DNA of 64,000 bases from Ferrimonas sediminicola (GCF_005116715.1 NZ_SWCI01000001.1:62001-126000); one strand, 5' to 3'; positions 51,227 to 59,919 are shown, counted from the first letter of the stretch. A program made the numbers and translations. The notes: generated from the letters alone by a model not told the origin.

Positions 51227-52072
51227 TCATCCTTGAGTGTGTTTGAGATAACTCCTTAGTTTCTCAGAGGGGATGGAGCTGGCGCTCTGCAGGGCGAAAC
51301 TGGCCCAGCGGGCCGCCTGCTCCATGGCTTTGGTCAGCTCCTGACCTTTCAGTAAGCCGTCCATTAAGCCTGCCGCGTAGCTGTCACCGGCTCCGGTGGT
51401 ATCCACCACCTGGGTAGGAAAGGCCGCCACTGAGAAACAACCCTTCTCAGTATAGGCGATGGCACCCTGTTCGCCCTGAGTGACGATGAAGGCTTTCAAG
51501 GTGGGACCGGCGATCTCCCGGCCAAAGCTCCACGGATCATCCACCCGGTGGGGTGCGAGGTCATCCACCGAGGTGATCAGGTAGTGGCTGGGGCGTCGGC
51601 TGAGATCCTTGGGCAACTGGGCGAACACCAGGCCCAGCCCCAGCGCCTGCTGCATCAGTTGTGGCAAGCCTTCCGCCGTGAGATTGACATAGAGGGCGTC
51701 CATGGGGCTACTGAGGCTGGGGGGCAGCAGCAGCCTGGGGCGGTTGGGGCGCAGGATGGTGCGCTCGCCATTGGGTTCCATCAGCAGTTGCAGGGGCTGG
51801 GTTGGACCGGGGTGGCGGTGCACCTGATCGCAGTGCAGGCCTAGGGTGTCGGCCTGGTCCAGCAGCCAGTCTCCCAGGGCGTCGTCTCCCACCTGGCTGA
51901 GCAGGGTGACATCGTGGCCGGCCCAGGCGAGGGCGGTGCCTGTGTTGGCCGCGCCGCCACCGATACGGCGGCCCAGATCCTCATAGTGGATGCGGGCACC
52001 GGTACTCAGGGGGCGGCTGAGGCGAAGAATCTGATCGCAGTTAAGGTTGGCGATGATGGTGATCTGGGCCAT
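51227..52072 (-). CDS. PfkB-family carbohydrate kinase
   Basis: 281 residues. Ribokinase fold: NLNCDQILRL and GRRIGGGAANTGTALAWAGHD at the N-terminus (substrate-lid region, about 37-56), VTQGEQGAIAYT, and the C-terminal ATP/anion-hole signature VVDTTGAGDSYAAGLMDGLL with the catalytic Asp near residue 228. Substrate (sugar or nucleoside) is undetermined. Tandem with the degenerate GGDEF gene downstream. Confidence 0.85.
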   Translation of the reverse strand: MAQITIIANLNCDQILRLSRPLSTGARIHYEDLGRRIGGGAANTGTALAWAGHDVTLLSQVGDDALGDWLLDQADTLGLHCDQVHRHPGPTQPLQLLMEPNGERTILRPNRPRLLLPPSLSSPMDALYVNLTAEGLPQLMQQALGLGLVFAQLPKDLSRRPSHYLITSVDDLAPHRVDDPWSFGREIAGPTLKAFIVTQGEQGAIAYTEKGCFSVAAFPTQVVDTTGAGDSYAAGLMDGLLKGQELTKAMEQAARWASFALQSASSIPSEKLRSYLKHTQG

Positions 52073-52168
52073 GGTGGTGTGGCTTTGGTTTATGTCAGTT
52101 GAATTACTATACCAATGCCCGCTGGCCTGTGCACCGAATGGGTGCCGCCAATGGTGGCAAAGAGACGA

Positions 52169-52192
52169 AAAAGGGGGCGGATAACCGCCCCC
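52169..52192 (-). terminator. Terminator of the HemN-like gene
   Basis: GGGGGCGG (52173-52180), loop ATAA, CCGCCCCC (52185-52192) with five U on the minus strand. Confidence 0.9.
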
Positions 52193-52210
52193 TGTCTCGT
52201 TCGTGTGCCG

Positions 52211-53545
52211 TTACATATCTCCGGCTCTCAGAGGACGGCGCAGCTCTGCGCGGACGTTGTCCATGCCGGCGTAGAAATTTTTCATCATCAGCACCCCCAT
52301 CATCAGACCATTGGGAGTGGCCTGCAGCTTGTCGGGATCCTGGGGATCCTCCACCAGGCCACCGGTCATCTTCATGAAGGCCATCTCCTTGGTCAGGCCG
52401 CCCCACAGACTCTTGCCGAAGTTGTTCTTGAAGTAGGACTTGGACAGGCGTCCGCCGAACAGGTTCAGCAGGAAACGGTACTGCATCACTGCCTTGGGGG
52501 TGTAGTACTTGGAGGACTCGACTCCCATGCGGCCCGCCTCGATCTTCTCCTGGTACTTGCGCAGGGAGAAGCTGTTGACGTACAGGGTATCGTGCAGGAA
52601 GCTGAAGCTGCCCGAGCCCACCCCGAGGTAGTCGTCGTAGTTGACCACGTACTCATCGAAGCTCTGGTCGGCGCGCTTGCCGAAGGACCAGGCGGTCATC
52701 TGGTCATAGTGGCCATTGAGGGTGTTGAGGATCAGCTCATAGTCCCGGGCTATGTCCTGGGTGGGGTTGGCCAGGTTGCCCTTGGCGCTCTTGCGGGTCT
52801 GGTGGGTCACCATCAGCGGATAGGTGGTGATCTGGGTGGGGCCCAGACGCACCAGGGTATCCATATCCCTCTGCAGGATATCCCGATTCTGACCGGCAAA
52901 GCCGAAGATCATGTCGACACTGAGGATGGGGAAGTTCTCTTTCGCCCGGGCCAGCTTCTCGTAGATCACCTCAGGCTCACCAAACTTCTCCAGCCGGTCG
53001 GTGCGGGCCAGGATGTCCCGGTCGAAGCTCTGCACGCCCACGGACAGGCGATCCACCAGGCCATGCAACTGGGTGAACTCCATCGAGGTCAGGTGCAGGG
53101 GATCGGATTCGCAGGAGACCTGTTTGATCGAGGGGAACAGGGTGCGGGCATGCTCAATGGTCTTGGCCAGCTCATCCACCAGCACCGTGGTGGTGCCGCC
53201 GCCGATGTACAGCTCTTCGAAGTCGTAGCCCAGGGCCTTGGCCATCTCCATCTCCTTGCGCAGGGACTTGAAATAGGCGCGGGCCTTGTCCTCCTTGAAC
53301 AGGAAGCGGTGGAAGGTGCAGAAGCTGCACAGGGTGTGGCAGAAGGGCACATGGGCATAGAGCATGTACTTCTTGCCCGGGCGGGGAGCCGGCATGGTGT
53401 CACAGGCCTGGGTGTCCAGGCAGAGGTGGCGCTCGGTGTAGTACTCCATCACCCGCTCCAGGCTGTTGAGCATCCAGCTGGGTGTGGTGATCTTGGCCGT
53501 CTCACGGATGGCGGCGTTGTTGAGGGCACGTTCTGCAAGAGACAT
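52211..53545 (-). CDS. HemN-like radical SAM protein
   Basis: 444 residues from the ATG at 53545. Radical SAM cluster in HVPFCHTLCSFCTFHRF (CxxxCxxC, about residues 71-78); the fourth Cys of true HemN (CxxxCxxCxC) is absent, Phe being in its place. LYIGGGTTTVLVDELA, RLSVGVQSFD and DMIFGFAGQN follow the HemN/HemW plan. It is annotated in databases as a coproporphyrinogen III oxidase family protein, but the true hemN is elsewhere in this window, so a different role (heme chaperone or heme degradation, as for HemW or HutW) is more likely. Monocistronic. Confidence 0.8.
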   Translation of the reverse strand: MSLAERALNNAAIRETAKITTPSWMLNSLERVMEYYTERHLCLDTQACDTMPAPRPGKKYMLYAHVPFCHTLCSFCTFHRFLFKEDKARAYFKSLRKEMEMAKALGYDFEELYIGGGTTTVLVDELAKTIEHARTLFPSIKQVSCESDPLHLTSMEFTQLHGLVDRLSVGVQSFDRDILARTDRLEKFGEPEVIYEKLARAKENFPILSVDMIFGFAGQNRDILQRDMDTLVRLGPTQITTYPLMVTHQTRKSAKGNLANPTQDIARDYELILNTLNGHYDQMTAWSFGKRADQSFDEYVVNYDDYLGVGSGSFSFLHDTLYVNSFSLRKYQEKIEAGRMGVESSKYYTPKAVMQYRFLLNLFGGRLSKSYFKNNFGKSLWGGLTKEMAFMKMTGGLVEDPQDPDKLQATPNGLMMGVLMMKNFYAGMDNVRAELRRPLRAGDM

Positions 53546-53850
53546 CTTGGTTTCCCGAACTGCGTGTGGATGAGCCAACAGTGTAGAAGAGGGCAAATTC
53601 GGCGTCTGTGAGCAAAGACTGAAACTTTATACACTTAATCAGCCAAATTTGCAGAACTGTGATCCATTTCGCTTCACTTTGCTCCCCAAGCTGTGATGGT
53701 CGCCTCACTCTGGGCCCGCGTCTGGGCAGCTGGTGCCTGAGGCAGAAGATTACACTGATGTAAGCGGGTTCCTACAGAGTTATCATCCGGATCGACCTCA
53801 CCCTTATCTAACCTTAAAGAGGGTTTACTGAGAGCGGCGGGAGGCCATGG

Positions 53851-54402
53851 ATGGCACAGACTCACTGGATTGTCGGCGATTTTCTCTATCTCAGCCGGGA
53901 GCGCAGGCTGCGCTCTCCCGATGGTCGTTGGCGAAGGCTGAACCCCAAGGCCGCCCGGGTGCTGGAGGTGTTCCTGACCCATCCCGGGCAGCGACTCACC
54001 TACACCGCCCTGCTGGAGCTGGCATGGGACGGCCGTATTGTGTCCGATGGGGCCATACGGCGGGTGGTGGCGGATCTGCGCAAGGCGTTTCGTGATGATC
54101 CCAGGGCACCGCAGTACCTGCAAACCCTGCAGGGATTGGGCTACTGCTGGCTGGTGGCGCCGGAAGCGGCCTCTGTAGTGGCGGTCAAACCTCCCGGGGA
54201 GATGGGGTGGCTGCTGGGGGTGGCCGGGCTGGTTGTTGTCGCCCTGCTGCTCATGGCCCAGCAGCACTTTGGGGCCAGGGAGGGTCTCAACAGGCGTGAG
54301 CACAGGACATGGCCCAGATTCAGCGAGACCGCCCAGGTAGGTTGGCCCAGGGAGGTGTGTCAGCCGATGGCCGGGGCGGCTCAGCCTCCCCTGAGATATT
54401 AG
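53851..54402 (+). CDS. ToxR/CadC-like membrane transcriptional regulator, short
   Basis: 183 residues from the ATG at 53851, with GGGAGG 6 bases upstream. Residues 5-103 are an OmpR/PhoB-type winged helix (LNPKAARVLEVFLTHPGQRL, AIRRVVADLRKAFRDDPR, YLQTLQGLGYCWL). One membrane helix follows (about 118-135), then only about 45 periplasmic residues with a single Cys. This is the ToxR/CadC/PsaE plan with a very small sensor. The target is unknown; it points toward, but is convergent with, the fdh operon. The terminator downstream is shared. Confidence 0.8.
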   Translation: MAQTHWIVGDFLYLSRERRLRSPDGRWRRLNPKAARVLEVFLTHPGQRLTYTALLELAWDGRIVSDGAIRRVVADLRKAFRDDPRAPQYLQTLQGLGYCWLVAPEAASVVAVKPPGEMGWLLGVAGLVVVALLLMAQQHFGAREGLNRREHRTWPRFSETAQVGWPREVCQPMAGAAQPPLRY

Positions 54403-54420
54403 GGGCGCCTCCGGACCCAC

Positions 54421-54448
54421 AAAAAAGCCCCGGTGTATCACCGGGGCT
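54421..54448 (-). terminator. Terminator of the fdh operon
   Basis: AGCCCCGGTG (54426-54435) and CACCGGGGCT (54439-54448), followed by six U on the minus strand (54426-54421). Confidence 0.9.
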
Positions 54449-54494
54449 TGAGATTGCTCTGGTACTGATCACTAGTTGCGACTTTGGGCTGCAC

Positions 54495-54587
54495 TTAGGA
54501 CTTGTACTGCAGGCTGCCGTCGGCCCTGATCTCGTCGTAGCGGAAGGCATGGCGGGTGCTGAACAGCACCCATCCATGACCAACCCA
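54495..54587 (-). pseudogene. In-frame duplicated C-terminal fragment of fdhC
   Basis: Directly after the fdhC TGA (54590-54588) the same frame stays open for 30 codons to a TAA (54497-54495). Its last 14 residues, YDEIRADGSLQYKS, nearly repeat the true FdhC terminus, YDDIKADGSLQYKS. The upstream part of the fragment does not clearly match FdhC. It looks like the remnant of a second fdhC copy lost by deletion from a former tandem fdh cluster. Confidence 0.75.
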
Positions 54588-54632
54588 TCAGGACTTGTAC
54601 TGCAGGCTGCCGTCGGCCTTGATGTCGTCATA
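54498..54632. repeat. 42-bp direct repeat at the end of fdhC
   Basis: 54498-54539 and 54591-54632 are direct repeats spaced 93 bases apart, identical over the first 28 bases with about three differences in 42. They encode the duplicated FdhC tail described above. Confidence 0.9.
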
Positions 54633-55568
54633 CCAGACGTTGTGGTGCTGCTTGGCCCAGTTCTCATCGCAGTAGCCGGACACCATGCACTCCATGCCGC
54701 CTTCGGACATCACCGTTGCCATGAAGATATGGACGATGGAAAAGGCGCAGATGATGATGGCGGAGGCGCCGTGGGCGACGATCGCCAGCAGACTCAGGGT
54801 GCGACTGGGCTCCACATACTGGGGGAACAGCAGCACGATGCCGGAGAGGGAGATCACCAGGCCGAAGGCGGCAAAGGTCCAGAACCACAGCTTCTCACCG
54901 GCGTTGGCGAAGCCTGCATCCGGGTGCTTGCCCTTGAAGGGGCCGAAGTTGATGTAGCCGCCCACCACCAGGAACCAGTCCAGGTCGTACTTGGCGGGGA
55001 TCTGGTTCTTGGCCCACAGCAGGGTCATCAGCAGCCAGCCCGCCATGAAGGGGAAGGCCATGATGTCGTGCACCGGCTTGACCAGGGCCATCATCGAGGC
55101 GAAGGCACCCTGGCCCATCACAGGTTCCACGAAGAAGCGGCCCGCCAGCAGCATCAGGCCGGTGAGGATCAGCAGCAGGCAGGGTATGGCACCCAGCCAG
55201 TGGATCGCCACATCGCGCTTGGACCAGCGAAACACCATCTTGCCGGAGAAGCCGTGGTGCAGCTTGGAGATGCCGTTGACCATGATAAACAGGATAAATA
55301 CCGCGATCATGCCGAACAGCGCCAGCATCAGGCCCGGGGCCAGGATGTTGCTGCGCAGCGGCAAGATGCGCGGGTCATAGCTGTTGATGGGCTGACCATG
55401 GAACTCGCTCTGGGAGGTGGTGTAGCCGCTGGCACCCTCCTTGAGGGCCTGCCACACCACCTCGGACTGGCTGGCGGCGTGGGTGGTGGTGTCCGCCGTG
55501 TCCGCCAGGACCAGGCCGGGTAGCAGCAGGGCGGCCATCACCAACAGAGTCTTGAACATATGCTTCAT
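54588..55568 (-). CDS. fdhC: Formate dehydrogenase gamma subunit (cytochrome b556)
   Basis: 326 residues. A signal-like N-terminus (MFKTLLVMAALLLPGLVLA), a periplasmic stretch, then about four membrane helices of the FdnI/FdoI type that hold two b hemes and reduce quinone. Conserved segments: FRWSKRDVAIHWLGAIPCLL (His ligand), LVKPVHDIMAFPFMAGWLLM, FGPFKGKHPDAGFANAGEKLW and GASAIIICAFSIVHIFMATVM. The gene ends in TGA followed by an in-frame copy of its last 14 codons. Last gene of the fdh operon. Confidence 0.93.
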   Translation of the reverse strand: MKHMFKTLLVMAALLLPGLVLADTADTTTHAASQSEVVWQALKEGASGYTTSQSEFHGQPINSYDPRILPLRSNILAPGLMLALFGMIAVFILFIMVNGISKLHHGFSGKMVFRWSKRDVAIHWLGAIPCLLLILTGLMLLAGRFFVEPVMGQGAFASMMALVKPVHDIMAFPFMAGWLLMTLLWAKNQIPAKYDLDWFLVVGGYINFGPFKGKHPDAGFANAGEKLWFWTFAAFGLVISLSGIVLLFPQYVEPSRTLSLLAIVAHGASAIIICAFSIVHIFMATVMSEGGMECMVSGYCDENWAKQHHNVWYDDIKADGSLQYKS

Positions 55569-55612
55569 ATAAATGCTCCGAAGGAGCGGGGAGGGAGCTC
55601 CCCGCTTCCGTC

Positions 55613-56188
55613 TTACTTGTTCCAGACGCCGCGCTTCATGCCGCGCTGGGCCACACGTTCACGGTAGATGTCGGAGACCATCTGGGCATCGCCGGCCAGC
55701 AGCGCCTTGGTGGAGCACAGCTCGGCACACATGGGCAGCTTGCCCTCCGCCAGACGGTTGGCACCGTAGAGCTCGTGCTCCTTGGCACTGCCCGCCTCGG
55801 TGTCGGGACCGCCGGCACAGAAGGTGCACTTGTCCATCTTGCCCTTGGAGCCGAATACCGCCTTCTTGGGGAACTGGGGGGCGCCGAATGGGCAGGCGTA
55901 CAGGCAGTAGCCGCAGCCGATGCAGCGCTCCTTGTCATGCAGGACAATGCCGTCGTCGGTCTTGCTGAACACGTTCACCGGACAGACCGCCATGCAGGGG
56001 GCATCGGCGCAGTGCATGCAGGCCACGGACAGGGAGGCTTCGTCGCGCTGGCCGTCGTTGATGGTAACCACCCGGCGGCGGCTGATACCCCACTCCAGGG
56101 CGCTGTCATTCTCGTTCTTACAGGCGGTGACACAACCGTTGCACTCGATGCAGCGTTGGGTGTCACACATAAATTTCATAGTTGCCAT
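55613..56188 (-). CDS. fdhB: Formate dehydrogenase iron-sulfur subunit
   Basis: 191 residues. Four ferredoxin-type clusters of four Cys: CIECNGCVTACKNEN (about 13-23), CMHCADAPCMAVCPV (about 57-69), CIGCGYCLYACPFGAP (about 88-98) and CTFCAGG...CAELCSTKAL (about 121-157). The pattern is that of DmsB/FdhB electron-transfer subunits. It carries electrons from FdhA to FdhC. Shorter than E. coli FdnH (about 294) and lacking its C-terminal membrane anchor, as in Shewanella-type FdhB. Confidence 0.93.
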   Translation of the reverse strand: MATMKFMCDTQRCIECNGCVTACKNENDSALEWGISRRRVVTINDGQRDEASLSVACMHCADAPCMAVCPVNVFSKTDDGIVLHDKERCIGCGYCLYACPFGAPQFPKKAVFGSKGKMDKCTFCAGGPDTEAGSAKEHELYGANRLAEGKLPMCAELCSTKALLAGDAQMVSDIYRERVAQRGMKRGVWNK

Positions 56189-56213
56189 TGTGGCTTATCT
56201 CCTACTTTGAACC

Positions 56214-59078
56214 TTAAGCTTTCTCGATCTGACACAGGGAGGACTTGGTCTCCTGCATCTGGGTGATCGGGTCATAGCCATAGGTCAGAGCGGTGTTGGC
56301 GGATTCGCCGACGATGTAGGGCTTGGTCCCATCGGGGTAGACCAGTTCCTCGTTGTGCATCACACCGGCGAAGTGGTAAGGCATCCAGGTCACGCCCGGC
56401 TTCACCCGTGGGGTGACCATCGCCTTCACCTTGATGCGGGCGCCCTCGGCTCCCTCCACCCAGACGTCATCCCAGTTGCGGATGCCACGGTCGGCGGCGT
56501 CGGCAGGGTGGATCTCGATGAACATCTCCTGCTGCAGCTCGGCCAGCCAGGGGTTGGAACGGGACTCTTCACCGCCCCCTTCATACTCAACCAGTCGACC
56601 GGAGGTCATTACCAGCGGGTAGCGCTTATCCAGGTTGTCGTTGATCACCTTGTCCTGAATGGACTTGTACAGGGTGGGCAGACGATGCACCTGCATGTCG
56701 TTGTAGGTGGGGTATTGGGCGATCAGGTCCCGGCGCGGGGTGTACAGAGGCTCACGGTGCACCGGCATGGGATCGGGGAAGGTCCACACCTTACAGCGGG
56801 CCTTGGCGTTACCGAAGGGGATGCAGCCATGCTTCATCGCCACCCGGTGGATGCCGCCGGACAGGTCGGTCTTCCAGTTGCGCCCCTCCGCTTCTGCCTT
56901 CTCTTCGGCAGTCAGTTCGTCCCACCAACCCAGCTGTTTGAGCATGGTGTCGGTGAACTCGGGGTAGCCGTCGCCCAGATCACAACCCAGGGAGGCGGAG
57001 CCTTCGGCCAGCAGGTTTTCACCCTCGTAGGAAACGCCGAAACGGGCACGGAAGTTACCGCCACCCTGCAGAACGTGCTTGGAGGTGTCATACAGGATGT
57101 GGGTACCCGGGTGCTTCTGCTCCGGGGTGCCCCAGCAGGGCCAGGGCAGGCCATAGGTTTCGCCCTTGGCGGGGCCGCCCAGGGCCTGCAGGTTTTCGTG
57201 GGAGAAGCTGCCCCAGTTCTGGGTGTGCAGCTTGATCCGCTCGGGAGACTGGCCGGACATACCGATGGTCAGCATGCCGCGGTTGATCTCCCGGGTCACA
57301 TCCTCGATCACCGGCATATCGTTCTTCACCTGTATGCGCTTGGTGAACTGCTCGGCGAAGCCCAGCTTCTTGGCCAGGCGGTACATGATCTCCAGATCAG
57401 GCTTGGACTCGAACAGGGGTTGAACCACCTGCTCACGCCATTGTACGGAGCGGCCGGAGTTGGACAGGGAGCCTTCGGTCTCGAACTGAGAGCAGGCGGG
57501 CAGCAGGTAGATGCCATCTTTGCGGCGGTGCATCACACCGGCCATGGTTGGGTAGGGGTCAACCACCACCACGGTGTCCATCTTGTCCAGGGCATCGCGC
57601 ACTTCGCGGCCGCGGGTCTCGGTGTTGACGGACTGGCCCCAGAAGAAGGCCATGCGGATGTTGTCCTTCTGGCCCAGCTTGCTCTTGTCTTCCAGTACGC
57701 CGTCGTGCCAGCGGGAGCAGGGCATACCCGGGGTGTTCATCGGCTTTTTGCCCAGGTATTCACCCTGGTCGAAGCGGCCCTTGACCCAATCCAGATCCAG
57801 CTCCCAGACGTGGCTCCAGTGCTTCCAGGCACCGGTGGACAGGCCGTAGTAGCCGGGCAGGGTGTCGAACAGCAGACCCAGGTCGGTGGCGCCCTGTACG
57901 TTGTCGTGGCCGCGGAAGATGTTGGTGCCGCCGCCGGACTTGCCCATGTTGCCCAGGGCCAGCTGCAGCAGGCAGTAGGCGCGGGTATTGGCGTTACCCA
58001 CGGTATGTTGGGTACCGCCCATGCACCAGACCACGGAGCCGGGACGGTTCTCGGCCATCAGTTTGGCGGCCTGGTAGACCAGGTCTCCGTCGATGCCACA
58101 GACGCGGGCCACCTCCTCCAGGGGCCACTTGGCGGCCTCCTTGCGGATATCCTCCATGCCCCATACGCGCTGGTCGATGAAGGTCTGGTCCTGCCAGCCG
58201 TTGTCGAAGATGACGTTCAGCATGCCATAGATGAAGGGGATGTCGGTACCGGGGCGGATGCCAACGTGCAGATCCGAATGAGCAGCCGTACGGGAGAAAC
58301 GTGGGTCAACAACGATGATCTTGGCGTTGTTGCGTTCTTTGGCGGTGAGGATGTGCTGCATGGAAACCGGGTGGGCTTCGGCAGGGTTGGCACCGATAAA
58401 GAAGATGGCGTTCGCGTGACGGATGTCATTGAAGGAGTTGGTCATCGCACCGTAGCCCCAGGTGTTGGCCACACCGGCTACCGTGGTGGAGTGACAGATA
58501 CGCGCTGAGTGGTCGACGTTGTTGGTGCCCCACATGGCCGCAAACTTGCGGTACATGTAACAGCCCTCGTTGGAGAACTTGGCACTGCCCATGAAGTAGA
58601 CGGAGTCCGGGCCGGATTCGGCGCGGATCTTCAGCATCTGGTTGCCCACCTCTTCGATGGCTTGCTCCCAGGAGAGCTTCTTCCACTTGCCGCCTTCCAG
58701 CTTCATGGGGTACTTGACCCTCAGCTTGGAGTGGCCGTGTTCACGCAGGGCCGCGCCCTTGGCACAGTGGCCGCCGCGGTTGAAGGGGTGATCGAAGGCG
58801 GGCTCCTGACCGGTCCAGACACCATTCTGCACTTCGGCGTAGACACCACAGCCCACGGCGCAGGCGGAGCAGATGGTTCGCTTCACCTCGATGGGGGCGT
58901 TGCGGTCTACGTGGTGATCGGAGGCATTGGCCTTGCGGATCATGCCGGTGCCCAGCATGGAGGCGGCGGCGATACCACCGGTGGTGACACCGGCGCTCTT
59001 GAGGAACTGACGACGGTCGAGGCCCAGTCCCTTGTTGCTTTCTGCCTGAACGTCGGCAGAGGTGCGGGTAAGTTGCAT
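56214..59078 (-). CDS. fdhA: Formate dehydrogenase catalytic subunit, cysteine type
   Basis: 954 residues. A Tat signal contains DRRQFLKSAG (21-30). One [4Fe-4S] cluster is at CSACAVGCG...HCAKG (Cys 70, 73, 77, 105), followed by molybdopterin oxidoreductase domains and a C-terminal dinucleotide-binding domain. The catalytic residue is Cys 195 in ARICHSTTVAGVAN, where E. coli FdnG has selenocysteine (RVUH). GANPAEAHPVSMQHI, KSGGGTNIFRGHDNVQG and SGRLVEYEGGGEESRSNPWL are typical bis-MGD segments. Oxidises formate in the periplasm. It depends on the cofactor made by the moa/moe genes 8-18 kb away. Confidence 0.95.
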   Translation of the reverse strand: MQLTRTSADVQAESNKGLGLDRRQFLKSAGVTTGGIAAASMLGTGMIRKANASDHHVDRNAPIEVKRTICSACAVGCGVYAEVQNGVWTGQEPAFDHPFNRGGHCAKGAALREHGHSKLRVKYPMKLEGGKWKKLSWEQAIEEVGNQMLKIRAESGPDSVYFMGSAKFSNEGCYMYRKFAAMWGTNNVDHSARICHSTTVAGVANTWGYGAMTNSFNDIRHANAIFFIGANPAEAHPVSMQHILTAKERNNAKIIVVDPRFSRTAAHSDLHVGIRPGTDIPFIYGMLNVIFDNGWQDQTFIDQRVWGMEDIRKEAAKWPLEEVARVCGIDGDLVYQAAKLMAENRPGSVVWCMGGTQHTVGNANTRAYCLLQLALGNMGKSGGGTNIFRGHDNVQGATDLGLLFDTLPGYYGLSTGAWKHWSHVWELDLDWVKGRFDQGEYLGKKPMNTPGMPCSRWHDGVLEDKSKLGQKDNIRMAFFWGQSVNTETRGREVRDALDKMDTVVVVDPYPTMAGVMHRRKDGIYLLPACSQFETEGSLSNSGRSVQWREQVVQPLFESKPDLEIMYRLAKKLGFAEQFTKRIQVKNDMPVIEDVTREINRGMLTIGMSGQSPERIKLHTQNWGSFSHENLQALGGPAKGETYGLPWPCWGTPEQKHPGTHILYDTSKHVLQGGGNFRARFGVSYEGENLLAEGSASLGCDLGDGYPEFTDTMLKQLGWWDELTAEEKAEAEGRNWKTDLSGGIHRVAMKHGCIPFGNAKARCKVWTFPDPMPVHREPLYTPRRDLIAQYPTYNDMQVHRLPTLYKSIQDKVINDNLDKRYPLVMTSGRLVEYEGGGEESRSNPWLAELQQEMFIEIHPADAADRGIRNWDDVWVEGAEGARIKVKAMVTPRVKPGVTWMPYHFAGVMHNEELVYPDGTKPYIVGESANTALTYGYDPITQMQETKSSLCQIEKA

Positions 59079-59096
59079 CTGAGAAACTCTCCTGGA

Positions 59097-59288
59097 TTAC
59101 TGGCCGCGCAGGCTGGCGTAGTAGCGGCGGATATGATCGGTTTCCCGGTAGCCTTCGGCGGCACTCTGGGTGCGGCTGTCCTCGGCCTTGGAGGGGGTGG
59201 CGACGGCGGCAAGGCCGGCGGCGGCCGGCGCCATGGCCAGGGCCTTCAGCAGGCCACGGCGGGTCGACTTGGCGTGATCTGGTGTCAT
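59097..59288 (-). CDS. Fdh-region Tat-target small protein
   Basis: 63 residues from the ATG at 59288. A twin-arginine signal, KSTRRGLLKALAMAPAAAGL, covers residues 7-26, leaving a mature peptide of about 30 residues ending RETDHIRRYYASLRGQ. This matches the 'formate dehydrogenase region TAT target' family, which sits directly upstream of fdhA in many proteobacteria and is presumed to help maturation or export of FdhA. First gene of the leftward fdh operon, 18 bases before fdhA. Confidence 0.85.
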   Translation of the reverse strand: MTPDHAKSTRRGLLKALAMAPAAAGLAAVATPSKAEDSRTQSAAEGYRETDHIRRYYASLRGQ

Positions 59289-59919
59289 CTCTTCTCTCGA
59301 GTCTGGGGTGACAAAAAGACGTAGTGCCCTTGTTAAACAATTGTTTGTAGGGCTAATTAAGACCATCTAAATGGCTCGCCGGATTGTCCATGGAGTGCAG
59401 GGGTAAAAATGTGAACTGAAACCGGTTTCCCCCGGAGCAATAAGAGAAATCGAACGGTTATTTGATTTGAATCGTCTTGTTAATCGTGAATTAACAGCGG
59501 CTTCACGGAATGGTGACCATATTTTGAATAAAAAAGCTTTTTTTCTAATGCTTTGTTGAGCTTTGTCACTGAAAAAGCCCTTTGACAGTGTGGTCTGGGA
59601 CAGTTTGTCCCTGGTGCCGGGTATTAATCAGGAAGGTGGTTTTCCTATGGTACTCTGGCAGACCTGGCCGGATTAATGGGTTATTGACGTGTGCTTGTAT
59701 CGGCTTTGTTTTGTTTTTGCGTCGCACGTCTCTAAAACTCGTCGGCTATAAGCAAAAACAGTGATGGAGGCTGGGCGGGGGCGAAAAGTGTGACGGTTTT
59801 CAACTAATGGTGCTTTCGTTGATCTCGATCAATGGGGTTTTTCACAGATTCGTTACCCTGCTCACGCTGAATTTTTGTTCCCGAACATGATTCTTTTTGT
59901 GAACCCAGTGGAGTGTGAC
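59289..59919. other. Intergenic region upstream of fdh
   Basis: About 630 AT-rich bases. A partial FNR-like site, TTGAT-TTGA-ATCGT, is at 59462-59475, about 180 bases upstream of the fdh operon, and a perfect FNR box is at 59819-59832. Short open frames in between (such as 59582-59764) lack ribosome sites and family resemblance. Confidence 0.5.
59819..59832. promoter_or_regulatory. Perfect FNR box
   Basis: TTGAT-CTCG-ATCAA matches the FNR consensus exactly. If it is centred at -41.5, transcription to the right would start near 59867, and a -10-like TACCCT lies at 59854-59859, the correct place for class II activation. The next start codon to the right is the small ORF at 59920. Confidence 0.8.

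Noticed and set aside
54588-54590. TGA of fdhC as a selenocysteine codon, since the frame continues 30 codons
   Set aside because: The upstream protein already ends at the normal FdhC terminus, the catalytic FdhA of this operon uses Cys rather than Sec, and I see no convincing SECIS hairpin just after the TGA.
59582-59764. 60-codon frame in the fdh upstream region
   Set aside because: No ribosome site, high Trp/Cys/Arg content with no family similarity, and it lies before the FNR box that marks a different start.
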